In this document: one piece after another, positions 11,458 to 21,813 of the stretch
Numbering within the stretch: the first letter of the stretch is position 1
How the letters are laid out: each line of letters opens with the position of its first letter
Source of the DNA: Balanoglossus misakiensis
Taxonomy: Eukaryota > Hemichordata
Assembly (NCBI GenBank): GCA_040954595.2
Contig: CM082591.2
Span: 8,742,001-8,806,000 of the forward strand
Length of the DNA stretch: 64,000 bases
Reading direction: 5' to 3'
Notes under the pieces: model-generated
The model's input: the letters and a program-made list of their open reading frames with translations, nothing else
Told to the model about the DNA's origin: nothing
Database searches by the model: none
Program-made: the position numbers and the translations under genes

Positions 11458-11544
11458 ATGGCGGGCGCTCTGCGACCTTGGATACACCGTGTTCGAAATA
11501 CGGACTTGAGAGAGGGCTCTCTAGGACCTTGGAATCTGAAATGT
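11458..11544 (+). CDS. Candidate first coding exon of an unidentified plus-strand gene
   Basis: An ATG in favourable context (AGTATGG) opens 29 codons beginning MAGALRPWIHRVR and ending at a strong donor (TGT|GTAAGT). The N-terminus is Arg- and Ala-rich with no acidic residue before position 16, as in many mitochondrial presequences. No downstream exon could be joined with confidence, so the product is unknown. It is transcribed away from the EXO1-like gene, making a possible divergent pair. Confidence 0.35.
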
Positions 11545-11950
11545 GTAAGTAATCGTTTTCCTAGATGTTTATTTGTTGCAATGAACGTGGTTTGCGGCTT
11601 GCAAGAGTAAATTTCAGATAAAAGGATATCGAACTTGTTCAGTCTGACTTGATGTTCCAGCAAACGAGTGTTTCCATGTAAAGCCCAGGGTAAAGACTTA
11701 GTAAAGGAGCGTGAAAAGGGCCTTACAGGTTTTGAACAGTCATGAAACTTTACAGGTCGTGGCACATATATGTAAGAAATGTGTGTGCCAAGTGTGAAGT
11801 CTCTATTTTTATTGGACCGGAATTCGTCCCAAAATGTATGGAGGCATGTCACGTCGCTGTCAAATATCACATTTATAAACCCTAAATAGAGTTGATATAC
11901 TGTTTAACCAGATAAATAATTTAGCTTTGCTGCAAAGGAATATGGCTGTT

Positions 11951-13202
11951 ACTGTAGTACAATGTAAAATACATTGCATTTCTCACTGTAGAACTTCATA
12001 AACAAAGCATGATCTCATACAGTAGAACACATGGATGAGAGTAAATGTACTCCAATGAGACATAAGATTTTTTTTCATTGCAATATTTCACTTTTTAAAA
12101 AAAAATTGCAGGATTTTTTCACTGTACTGATATTCCTTTAATTTTTGGCCATTTTGTCATAAATAAGTATTTCTTGATATACTATCAGGCAATATCATTT
12201 ATTAGACTGAAGTATAAGCATATCAGAGGTTATTTAAAGCTTAACTGTTTTTATCAAGTTGGAGCTCATGGAGCTTTTATGTATATACCCCACATTCTAT
12301 ATGAAAGCTTGAACTGTATAAACACAGATTATAATGTATTCTCTGAACTACAATTTATATTGAAATGTACATTAAAATGTACTAGATATTTGGGTGTTTC
12401 CAAATGAGTATATACAATCCTGAAACACCAGTATACATATACATGTATCTGTATCTTGGACAAAGATACACCTATTAAAAATGTTCGAGCAGAATGTCTC
12501 AGCAGTCAACATGTGGTTGTTTTCTGTGATTTTAAGATTTGTTTACAAAGGATGGACAGAATAAACATTGGCAAAATTTTAGACAAGGATTATCATGCAT
12601 AAAGTTACCACCATTTTTAAAATTCAGGACACACCTACAGTCTCCTATTCCTATACGAACACCATGAGAAGGAAACTGTTCCATTACAACAGAGACTAAC
12701 TTTGCATGAGCATATTGTCATTAAACACAACTCAGACTATATTTTTCAATAATGGTGCCAAGTGTAAATGATAAGAATGCCGAACTTCCTGTTACCTTTC
12801 TATATATTCATATGGAGCTGTGTTTATGCAATCTCTACAAAATATGATGTAAAAGTTTGTAGTGTTCAATGTGTCTAACTCAGACAGTCAACGTGCACAC
12901 ACAGCTATTCCATCTACTTCCACCACTGCGCCATCTGATACTGGAGCCATATTCAAAGTGTATTTTCGATCATGATGTCCACTGTAACTGAAGTCGGTCT
13001 GCTTGACATAATTGATGTTTCCCACAAGCTATTACAATGATATTATTCAGCTGTTTGATGAACTTGGTGCAGGTTGGAACAAATTAGACAGGGCTACCGC
13101 GACCAAAACGGTGTGAAAAAGTAGGTAAATAGGGTTAAGTAAAAAATTAAATGAAACAATTTCTTTTTCTGTCTTTTTAAAAATCCATAATCAAAAGATC
13201 TT
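11951..13202. other. Copy 1-specific non-coding stretch
   Basis: AT-rich sequence with no recognisable gene or repeat boundary. It is absent from copy 2, where 52690 joins directly to the equivalent of 13203. Confidence 0.4.
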
Positions 13203-14448
13203 TCTATGCTTACACTTCTACTTTATTGCTAAATAAACTAGTCTTCAATTGTTTTAGCAGTACAAAGATTTTAAGAAGTCAAAAAACAGTCTGTTCCAAT
13301 TTTGATTTGCCGTACGCTTCTCTAGCCTAATGACTGAGATAGTAGAGTTTCAAAATCGCATTTCCAAAGAATGCTGTGACAGAATTTGTCAATAAAGATT
13401 TCAGTTTGTGTGCATTCATTGACGTGATGTGTATTTTCCATCTGCACACATACGTTGCACTGCATATTTTGACTAATTAGTGTGATGTAATGCTATTTAA
13501 GCAAGATTATGATTGAGTAGAAACTAATATGCATATTCGACTTGCAGATGGTGCCTTGTTCTTGTACTGGTATATTTACATTTGAAATCATTTGGGCTTT
13601 GACGTTCTTGACGCATGGAGCAAAATTTTATTCCAAATTTTTGCTTTCAAACAAGTAAATATCAGGAAAAACTTGCAGTAAGTGAGTGTTTGTACTCCCG
13701 CTTACCATTTTGAAAACCAACGGAAACCCACTTCGGGAAAATTCTGAAATTGCAGTTAGACCACAGGGAGTGATGCTGTGGAGCGAAATAAATCCAAACT
13801 GTAATCCTAAAGGTTGAATAAATTCTAACCCTAACATGTCAACAAGTGTGACCATATTTGTAAATAAATAAACACATAAATAAATGAATAATAAGCCAAC
13901 CTGTTGCACTGTTAAATTATAGAGATTTTGCAGCTTTTTCAGCCTTTTTTCAATCTCGAAGATATTGATTCTACGCTTTGCTAATATTTCTTACCTAGGC
14001 CCCCCATACACACCACACAGTAACATGTTGTTTGTGGGCTTCGTGTCGACTTTGCTATGGTCATCATGGTGGTGGTACCATAACACACTACAGTATAACT
14101 TTTGAGACAGGCAATTTTAAGGCAACGTGATAGCGAAGAAACTGACCAGTCGTGACTGTTAGATAGGGGATTTGATTGCATGATTTATCAGAATTGTAAT
14201 TGCTGTTAGATTTTTTAGCATTATGACTGTTATAAGCTACCAGTGTCTGCTATGTCCCGATGTTGGCATGTGGCACAAGGATAATAAGTGTATCAGATGA
14301 TAAATACCAAATTATCTTAAGCCTCAATGTATGGATTACTTGGCCACATGATTGCACATCCTGTATATTTTGAATAATACGTGGCATATGCTAAAGCTGT
14401 TTTATGAATGGTTACTAATACTGATTTCTTTGCCTATTTGATTCACAG

Positions 14449-14530
14449 GTGCTGCCTCAAATCGTCTGCAGTTGCTGTCATGCCCAGTCTACGCTACGGT
14501 TGGCATATACTTCTGCCACCAAGCCATGAG
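14449..14530 (+). other. Possible exon containing a repeated coding-like motif
   Basis: It follows an acceptor-like TTTGATTCACAG and precedes GTATACT. One frame reads LKSSAVAVMPSLRYGW. The same motif, SSVAVMPSLRYSW, is found at about 20560-20600, and a copy lies at 53939-54020. The nucleotides are also nearly identical, so this may be a repeated exon fragment or a dispersed repeat. Product unknown. Confidence 0.25.
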
Positions 14531-15032
14531 GTATACTGACAGCCACGTTTGAAACATTTATGTATACTGATATTCAAAACTTAAATGTCAAGGTATGCTT
14601 TATAATTGCTACAAATATACATTTTTGTGGTAATCAGTTTTATGAAGAGTGAGTTGGATCAAATGAAAGTTTTCTTTTTTCACAACAACCTTAAAGTAAT
14701 CCTTGTACAGTGTTACATAGATGCCAAGTGCGTGTACATGTTCTGTTGTTTACAGATATTTCAGTTTCACTTATCACTTGATTTCCATGTTTTGGTATAC
14801 CCATGTAAACCTTCTTTACTGCAGTACTGATGTAAATTGAGTTTCAAGATTTCTGTTTCAAAGAACGCTGTGACACATTTCCCTGATGAGTTTTCCACTG
14901 TTGTGCATTATCATACCACAGTCTGACCCGACATTATACCATATTTAGCATATTTTCAGTAATTATTATGGCAGAATTCTATAGCAAGGTTATGATTGGT
15001 AACTAATTAATATGCATATATTTAATTCACAG

Positions 15033-15114
15033 TCTTAAAATTAAATGTCAGCATTTAAACTTGTGAGGAGGAGGAGAAGAATAAGACGCTGGCCACATCG
15101 AAGATCACTTTCTG
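15033..15114 (+). CDS. Candidate small exon encoding an Arg-rich N-terminus
   Basis: Bounded by an acceptor (TTTAATTCACAG) and a donor (GTGAGC). An ATG at 15045 opens MSAFKLVRRRRRIRRWPHRR. The copy at 54478-54556 reads MSAFKLVRRRVRRRWPHRR: a 3-nt indel plus substitutions keep the frame. That is what coding sequence would show, but a single short pair is weak evidence. No partner exon was found. Confidence 0.3.
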
Positions 15115-15574
15115 GTGAGCACAACTTGTGGTATAATAATAATAATAATAATTTTTACTGTCATATTTAATTGCTATTGCACACACAAAGAAATGTGTTG
15201 TGGTGTTTCAAGATAAAAAAGAACATTACATTACAGAAAAGGTTCGAGAAAAACGTACAAACAGAATGAAAAGAACAGTGTCTAGGTATAACGCAACAAC
15301 TTCAGATATGCGGAATGAAAAAATCTATGGGAGACGAGATTGATGAACTTTCACAGCACATGGTTAACCATCATGTAACATGTGAATTGCAGTAGGGAAA
15401 AAGCTGTTCAAGTGACTGATTTGAGCTCCATAGCTAGTTAATGCTAAAATGTGTTGTCCAAGGTATGAGTGGTTTTTGCACTATAATTTGCAACAGAAAT
15501 AGACACTGAGCACCAGCCCACCCTCCCCACTTGCTGACTTGTATGTATGTATGTAGGAATTTTATCAGAATTAT

Positions 15575-15770
15575 TAGGCCCATTTGGTATATGTATTTAT
15601 ACCACGGGACCTTATGGCGATCAGTTTCACCTGTATGTATGTATATATGGATGTATGTCTGTATGTCCGTTCACATCAAACGCTTGGAAACCACTAGCAT
15701 ATCACCTTGATATTTAGTGTGCAGATGCAGGCAGGGCTGTAGATGGGAGTTTGTCTAATAAGATGGGAAA
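15575..15770 (+). repeat. Dispersed hairpin repeat, plus-orientation copy
   Basis: Starts with the imperfect hairpin CCATTTGGTATA ... TATACCACGGGACC, then a TGTATGTATG microsatellite, then CAGGCAGGGCTGTAGATGGG. It matches 55010-55215 directly and 4830-5050 in reverse. Confidence 0.65.
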
Positions 15771-16589
15771 ATGTAAAATTTGTCAAAACTCAGAAAATCG
15801 ACAATCTCATATGTACTTTTAATTATGTCTATTAAATGATATTTCATGATAATAGATCAAGCTCAACACTTATTTATGACAAAATGGCCAAAAATTAAAG
15901 AAAAACGAAAATTCCTATAATTTTTAAAAAAGTGCAATATTGCAATGAAAAAAGAAAATATAATGTCCTAGCGGTGTACATTTACTTCCATGAGCTCAAG
16001 TGGACGAGATCATGTTTTGTTTATGAAGTTTCATAACCGGAAATGCAACTTTTTCATTGTTTCTTGCATTTTCCCACAGTGGCTGCCATAATCGCTTGCG
16101 GCAAAGCTTTATTATTTATCTGGTTAAAACTTGCATATGCACTCATATTTAGAGTTTATAATGCTTGTGTATAGTTCACTGCCTTCATCTGCATGGACTA
16201 ATGGCAGTACAATTTGAAACAAAAATTATGATAATTATTCCCAAAGTTGCAGCTTATGTGCCTGTAAAGTATATGGTCATTGTGACACAGACCAAAGAGT
16301 CTGAGTGTTTTATTAAAAACATCAAAATTATACAATTTTTATGTGGTATGTCATTGTGTATGTATGTGTACATGTAACGTTTATGCATGGACATACATGT
16401 ATGTCCATGGTTTATGTTGTCCCCAAAATATACAAAATGTCCCCAAAAGTAAATAGTGTGGGGGGGGGGGGGACACAGTGTCCCCTGTTATAAAATTCCT
16501 GGCTGCAACACTGCAGCTGACTTCTTTGAAATTTAGTATGAAGCTACCTATAGGTGATCTGAGTTACCGTAATTTTGTTTAAATTGAGC

Positions 16590-16980
16590 GATTTAATTGG
16601 TTTTTCTTTCATCTGAAAGCGCTCGTCTGATTACTTTCAATTTTGTTGGCATGTTCCTATGGGTAACCCAAGTATGATGTTGTAAATAATGGGGTGAAAA
16701 TTGCGTGCTTGTGTTATTGGGGAAATTATGAGACCGCTTGTCAGATTGCTTTGAAATTTGGTAGTCATGTAGTGTTTGAAGTAAGATATTGGACAATTTT
16801 GGTGATATTTGCATATTTTTTTTGCCACTTTGAACAAATATTGTTTTTCTCTAAAATTGCTTGTCGGATTTCTTTGAAATTTGGTAGGAATAATTTTTCT
16901 GTGATTGCTTTGGAATTTGGGATACAAGTTCATAACACTATATGTGCAACTTTTATTACCTTTGAACACTGAGCTCCCCA
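16590..16980 (+). repeat. Tandem members of the TTTGAAATTTGGTAGG repeat family
   Basis: Roughly 110-bp units each contain TCAGATTGCTTTGAAATTTG followed by a GTAGGCATGTTCC-type stretch. Other members are at 18900-19090, 42870-43180 and 56060-56420. Open frames across these are not conserved. Confidence 0.7.
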
Positions 16981-17473
16981 GGGTAATATGACCTTAACCT
17001 CCCAGGTATATCCTGAGCTCCCCAGGGGGGTCTTGTCTGAAATATCATTTCTTTCTGAAATCATATTTGTATGCCCTTATGTATTTTTTAAGAGGTGTAA
17101 ACATTAGTCAAGTCGAAAATTTCCAAACCCTAAGAATGTTCTTTCCTATGATTTTTTTCCTGATGGGCCCCTAGAACTATTTCAGCTTAGTTGCCAAAAT
17201 GGCACTGTTGGTCATTTCTTCTAATTTGCATGATCAGAAATGGCCACCGAAAGACCTCCTCTAAAATTAAATTTTGCCCTTTTTTCTCAAAATGATGTGA
17301 AGAATCTAATTTTCAGGATTCGCATTCATATGGGTACCTTAAACAATACAACTGTATTGCAAGTATGGCAGTGTTGGGTAACTTTTCTCATTTGCATAAT
17401 CAAATATGGCCGCAAAACACTACTAAAGGTGAAATTTTGCCACGTTTCCTGAAATGATGCGTAATATTTAAAT

Positions 17474-18120
17474 AATAACACATGATAGCGAGGGCAATAT
17501 CACGATTTGAAGCCTGCACGAGGGATGGTGATCTCTGACCATAATATTGATGATGCCCGAGTCGCAGGCGAGGGTATAATCAATATTGTGGTCAGAGATC
17601 ACCAGCCCGAGGGCAGGCTTCAAATCGTGATGTTGCCCGAGCATAATGTGTTATTAATTTTATTACGCCGAACATTTGAACGTACATACACTGCAGCATG
17701 TAGCATGTAGACTCGCGTCCATATGTCGTACGTTGCTGAGAATGTAAAATGTCTCAATCTCCCAAGAATTATACGATACCTACTTCGAACTTAGATTATT
17801 TTGAAAATACTGCGCTGTTGGTTGCGATTTTGGTGTATTTACTGCCCGTTTGCAGTAAAATATCATCCAGTTGAACAGGTGTTAAGCCTGTGTGTCGCTT
17901 TGAAGCCATATAGATGCGGGAGTTGACTGATCGTGAAGGAAGCCATTGAACGACAGTTTGGAACGCGCAGAAGTCGCGCGCAGAACACCAAAACAACCCA
18001 GCGGGCAATATCAGGGCTTTATCAACACTAGCCATGTTATATCACTTTTTTTTCTATATCACGTGAGCGCGTCTCAGCCAATCACGAAAACGGTATAATA
18101 CGTGAGGTGTAATAACACAT
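17474..18120. mobile_element. Palindromic MITE-like element
   Basis: Arms 17474-17560 and 17570-17655 form a near-perfect foldback (AATAACACAT ... ATGTGTTATT, with CACGATTTGAAGCCTGC on both arms) and almost no loop. A third AATAACACAT at 18111-18120 marks a likely right boundary. The interior is CpG-rich relative to its surroundings. The insertion interrupts a repeated unit, since ATTTA before 17474 and TTTTAAGGACTTGCATCC after 18120 continue the pattern seen at 17300. Superfamily unknown. Confidence 0.6.
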
Positions 18121-19095
18121 TTTAAGGACTTGCATCCATATTTTAAACAATACAACTTTATTACAAATATGGCAGTGTTGGGCAACTCTTCTAATTTGCA
18201 TAATCAAAATGGAAATTGAACATTCTCTTATCAAAGCAATTAATCTGATTCTGAATCCGTTTTCCCCCCAAAACAGAACACGATAAAATTTATTTGCCAA
18301 TGGCAGTATAACATAATTAACACAAAATCTGAGATGTCCTAGGATATGTCCAATTTCTGAAAATTATATACATGTTGTAGGATGTAAAAGACAACCTGCA
18401 CTGAAAACTTGTGAACTTGGCATGGGCAGGCAGATGGCATAATAAACAGGGATGGGGGGGGGGGGGTATACATCTCCCCGTTGCCATTTTTTTGGGGGGG
18501 GGGGAAGATATCTCTAGCATGTGAGTGACATCATTTTAAAGGGCCTTGGTCCCCTCAACAGAAGGGTGTGTGCCATATGTGCTGGTAAACAAGGAAGCAA
18601 ACGAAAACAATTTAAGGCCTGACTGCATAACTAGAAAGAAAACACACTGCAGACACCCATTATAATAATTTATATCAATGATAGTGATGTTCGAAAGATG
18701 CTATGATGATGTAAATTTTATGTTAATTAGATATACTCTGCCAAAAATATGATTTGTCCCCCTTTCTAACCTGCTGTGGGTCACAATGTCCCAATGCTTT
18801 GTTAACGTCACACAGTTCTGTGTGGTTTGAGCTAATAGTGTGAATTTTCTATCTTTTATGCATTTTTTGGTCTTGGTCTACATTTTGGTTAAAAATCTAC
18901 TTTTCTGGAATTGATCATCCGATTTCTTTGAAATTTAGTATGAAGCTTTATTTAGGTGATCTGAGTTACCCATAGTTTTGTTCAATTTGTTGCAAAATTT
19001 GCATATTAATAGTTTTGGAGCAATTTTTGCCTTTTTTTGCCTTTTTTTGGTCATTTTTTTTCTCTCTAAAACCACTTGTCAGATTGCTTTCGTAA

Positions 19096-19879
19096 GGGGC
19101 CGTTCAATTTTTACGGCTGGGGGGGGGGGGTGGTCGGCAAAATCCAGGTCGGGGGTCACTTAAATTTTGAAATCCAAAGTGGGGGGGGTCATCCTTTTTT
19201 TTAAACGGGGGGGGGGTGGGGTCACATTCTTTTGCCTCTGACATTTGGCTTTTGAGTCCACAAAATTGCTGTTTTGCACCCTTTATTTTACAAAATTTTC
19301 TAATGTGGGAGGGGGACACACCTTCCCCTCCATTCTTCGCCACATTTCATTTATTGGCTGGTTTGTCTAGTGTACCAGGGCAGACTACTTGCCACCCTAT
19401 CCCACCCATGCTTACTTTGAGTGGAGTGGCAAAAGTAAAATTGGTCTTCCCAAACATTGAGTTAATTTGCTTTTGAGTTCATTAAAATGCAAGGGGGGGG
19501 ACACCCCCTCCCACACCCACCCCCACCACTTTTCTTGTTTTACCAATTCTAGCAATTATTGTATTGACTTTTCATTTTAATTTATTCATAGATTTCTTTA
19601 TTGCAACGATATTCTATTATATACTTCAATTACTTTAAGAAATTTATAATTGAGGTGTGAGGAGCCTCATTCCCTTTATTGCATACAGTGTACATAGGTT
19701 CAGGACGGCAATTTTTTTCGGCGTGGGGGGGGGGGTCCATTATATTTTTGGGCCTGTCAAAAGGGGGGGGGGTCATCATTTTTTGGTCCTGGGTGAAGGG
19801 GGGGGGGGGGGTCGGCCTGATTTTAAAAACTAATGACACAAACTTGCCGGGCCCCCAGCCGTAAAAATTGAACAGTCCC
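19096..19879. mobile_element. PIF/Harbinger-type MITE with poly-G arms
   Basis: Terminal inverted repeats start GGGGCCGTTCAATTTTTACG on the left and GGGACTGTTCAATTTTTACG as the complement of the right end, flanked by TAA at 19093-19095 and 19880-19882. A 3-bp TAA target site and GGG ends are typical of the PIF/Harbinger superfamily. The interior has many G8-G13 runs and no transposase. A deleted relative is at 56565. Confidence 0.7.
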
Positions 19880-20473
19880 TAAGTTAATGTGATTGGCTTC
19901 TTTAGAATTATAATGGAATCAAATCATAGGTAATTTGGAACTTTTATATTTTGTAGGATATTTTGTCTTCTTCCACATTAAAATTCATCTCAAGAAAAGC
20001 AATTTATAAGGCCATAGTTCTTTGTAATAAAGGAGGAACCCACTAGTGAGATTTGAATACACAGTAAATTCCTGCATCTGGTTAACTGTTCTATTTGGTG
20101 TGTGGACAGTACATATGCCATTTGCAGCTTATGGTTCAGTCAGTGTTTGCCTGTTGATCTCTCTATGTGTGTGCACGTCTGCCTGTATATGTACTCCGAT
20201 GTAGACTTTCTCTTGTGTAATCCCTCAATGGGACAACTGTGTTCATGACGCGACTTTTTTATTTTGGTCTACTCTCAAATAATATGGCGTATTTTCAGGG
20301 TTTTCATATATAGAATTGATTTCCTATACTATTCATACTACAGGTCAAAGAAATGCGCGAAATGTTGGGTCAAGTGTAATTTGTAAAACAAAATATTGAA
20401 CATTTTATGAATGGAAATGGTTATAAGCCTGAAAGAGGGAATTGTATTTGTCATTAAATTTAGAGGGAAGTGG

Positions 20474-20620
20474 TCATCCTACCCCGTGGGTGTCCCCCTT
20501 GATAAGAATATGTCCTCCCCATACAAGCGCAAACGCCACTTCATTCGCCACGACCTAAAAGGATCTTCAGTTGCTGTCATGCCCAGTCTACGCTACAGTT
20601 GGCTGCTTCGTTCATTCTAA
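20474..20620 (+). other. Possible coding remnant ending SSVAVMPSLRYSW
   Basis: One frame reads PYKRKRHFIRHDLKGSS, then VAVMPSLRYSWLLRSF and a stop. The core AVMPSLRY matches the possible exon at 14449-14530 in both protein and nucleotides. Family not recognised. Confidence 0.25.
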
Positions 20621-20842
20621 GAATTATCTAATTTCAGGGATTTGTGGATGAATTGTAATGTTTATAAACAAACGAGCGCAACACAATGACCATTTCAATT
20701 GACGTAATAATTTCTGATGGACTTATCTTCAGTTTCAACTGAGTTTGAGAAATCCCATATAATCATGTAGCATGGAAAAACAACCTCTTTATCCAAAATA
20801 TATGTTCATCCCTAATGATACGGTCACAAAGAGCCATGCACT

Positions 20843-20892
20843 CTGCATCATCCTGTTTCTCCATCTTGTGATGGGGGAACAGGATGATGCAG
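20843..20892. repeat. Short perfect hairpin
   Basis: Fifteen-base arms CTGCATCATCCTGTT and AACAGGATGATGCAG are separated by 20 nt. It lies in copy 1-specific DNA with no nearby gene. Confidence 0.8.
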
Positions 20893-21487
20893 TTTCATCT
20901 CCTCTTTTTGCAATTTTTAAGCATGTTCATCTGGTGGGTTTATGACGACAGTACATATGATCCATACAGGCTGATGCATGAACAGCCATGGGAAATATAT
21001 CAATGCACTCATGAACTAGATCTGCAGATAGTGTCATACCTTTTAGAGCTTCTTTCGTGATCTTTATAACAGTCAGTTTGCCAAAATGGCCAGCACAGAC
21101 ATTGTTCCAAATACCTTTCATAGTGCAGACAGACAAGGCTTGGCATAAAGCCTATGTTGCTTGTAAGGAACACATCTCCAACTGGTACTTTGGGCCACTC
21201 AAACTGCCCATGTACAGATAGGAAACCCACATACCGGTACTTCCATTCCTGAACCTTTCATTAGTTTTGTGGAGCAGCGTAGGAATTAAGATTGGCTCGA
21301 CAATTTGCACACTTAATTGCCTATAAGCATAAAAAGAAACATTTCTGGTCAGGCCTTTCTTTAAAAAATGGTGTGATGACGCGAATTTAAAAAGAAATTT
21401 CCTCAAGGGAGGAAGGATGGTCAGTTCCATAGTTTAATCAATGTAGTCACATGTGTAGTGAAATTAACTTTTTATCTTGGTGGTAAT

Positions 21488-21813
21488 TTTGATTGAAAAA
21501 TAACATTTCAAAGACAGCATGAATAAATTTTAGTACCCATTTTGCAAGATCAGTTTGCAAGATAAATTTTTACAGAAACGGGTGATCAATTTTTTTAATG
21601 ATTCATGTTATCAGGGACAGCTTGTATTCATGAAGTGGGGATGTTTATGGTGGGACTCTTTGAACATGGCTGTACCCAAAGTGTGTGTACGGTGGATAAA
21701 AAATACTATCTTATGTTTGATAAAAAAAAAAAAAATTATCTTGCAAACTGATCTTGCAAAATGGGTACTAAAATTTATTCATGCTGTCTTTGAAATGTTA
21801 TTTTTCAATCAAA
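21488..21813. mobile_element. Foldback MITE with perfect 78-bp arms
   Basis: Arms 21488-21565 and 21736-21813 are identical as reverse complements over all 78 bases, with a 170-nt centre. Identity this complete implies a recent insertion or gene conversion. No clear target-site duplication. It lies in the part missing from copy 2, so no empty site is available here. Confidence 0.85.

Larger units (their letters stand above)
15801..18317. other. Copy 1-specific repeat-rich stretch
   Basis: No host gene seen. It holds divergent copies of a dispersed repeat with the core GCTTTGAAATTTGG (16590-16980), a G12 run near 16461, a roughly 190-bp direct repeat around ATGGCAGTGTTGGG (17190-17400 and 18120-18210) and a palindromic element at 17474-18120. 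Confidence 0.5.

Noticed and set aside
11340-11870. 176-codon minus-strand frame
   Set aside because: Overlaps a tandem duplication and the candidate first exon on the other strand; no recognisable domain.
13628-13909. 93-codon minus-strand frame, also at 53128-53409
   Set aside because: Conserved only because the whole segment is duplicated; no motif, and flanking repeat-like DNA is equally conserved.
20927-21430. Minus-strand frames with KGIWNNVCAGHFGK, faintly like a scavenger-receptor Cys-rich domain
   Set aside because: Only one short stretch fits, frames switch several times and the expected cysteines are missing.
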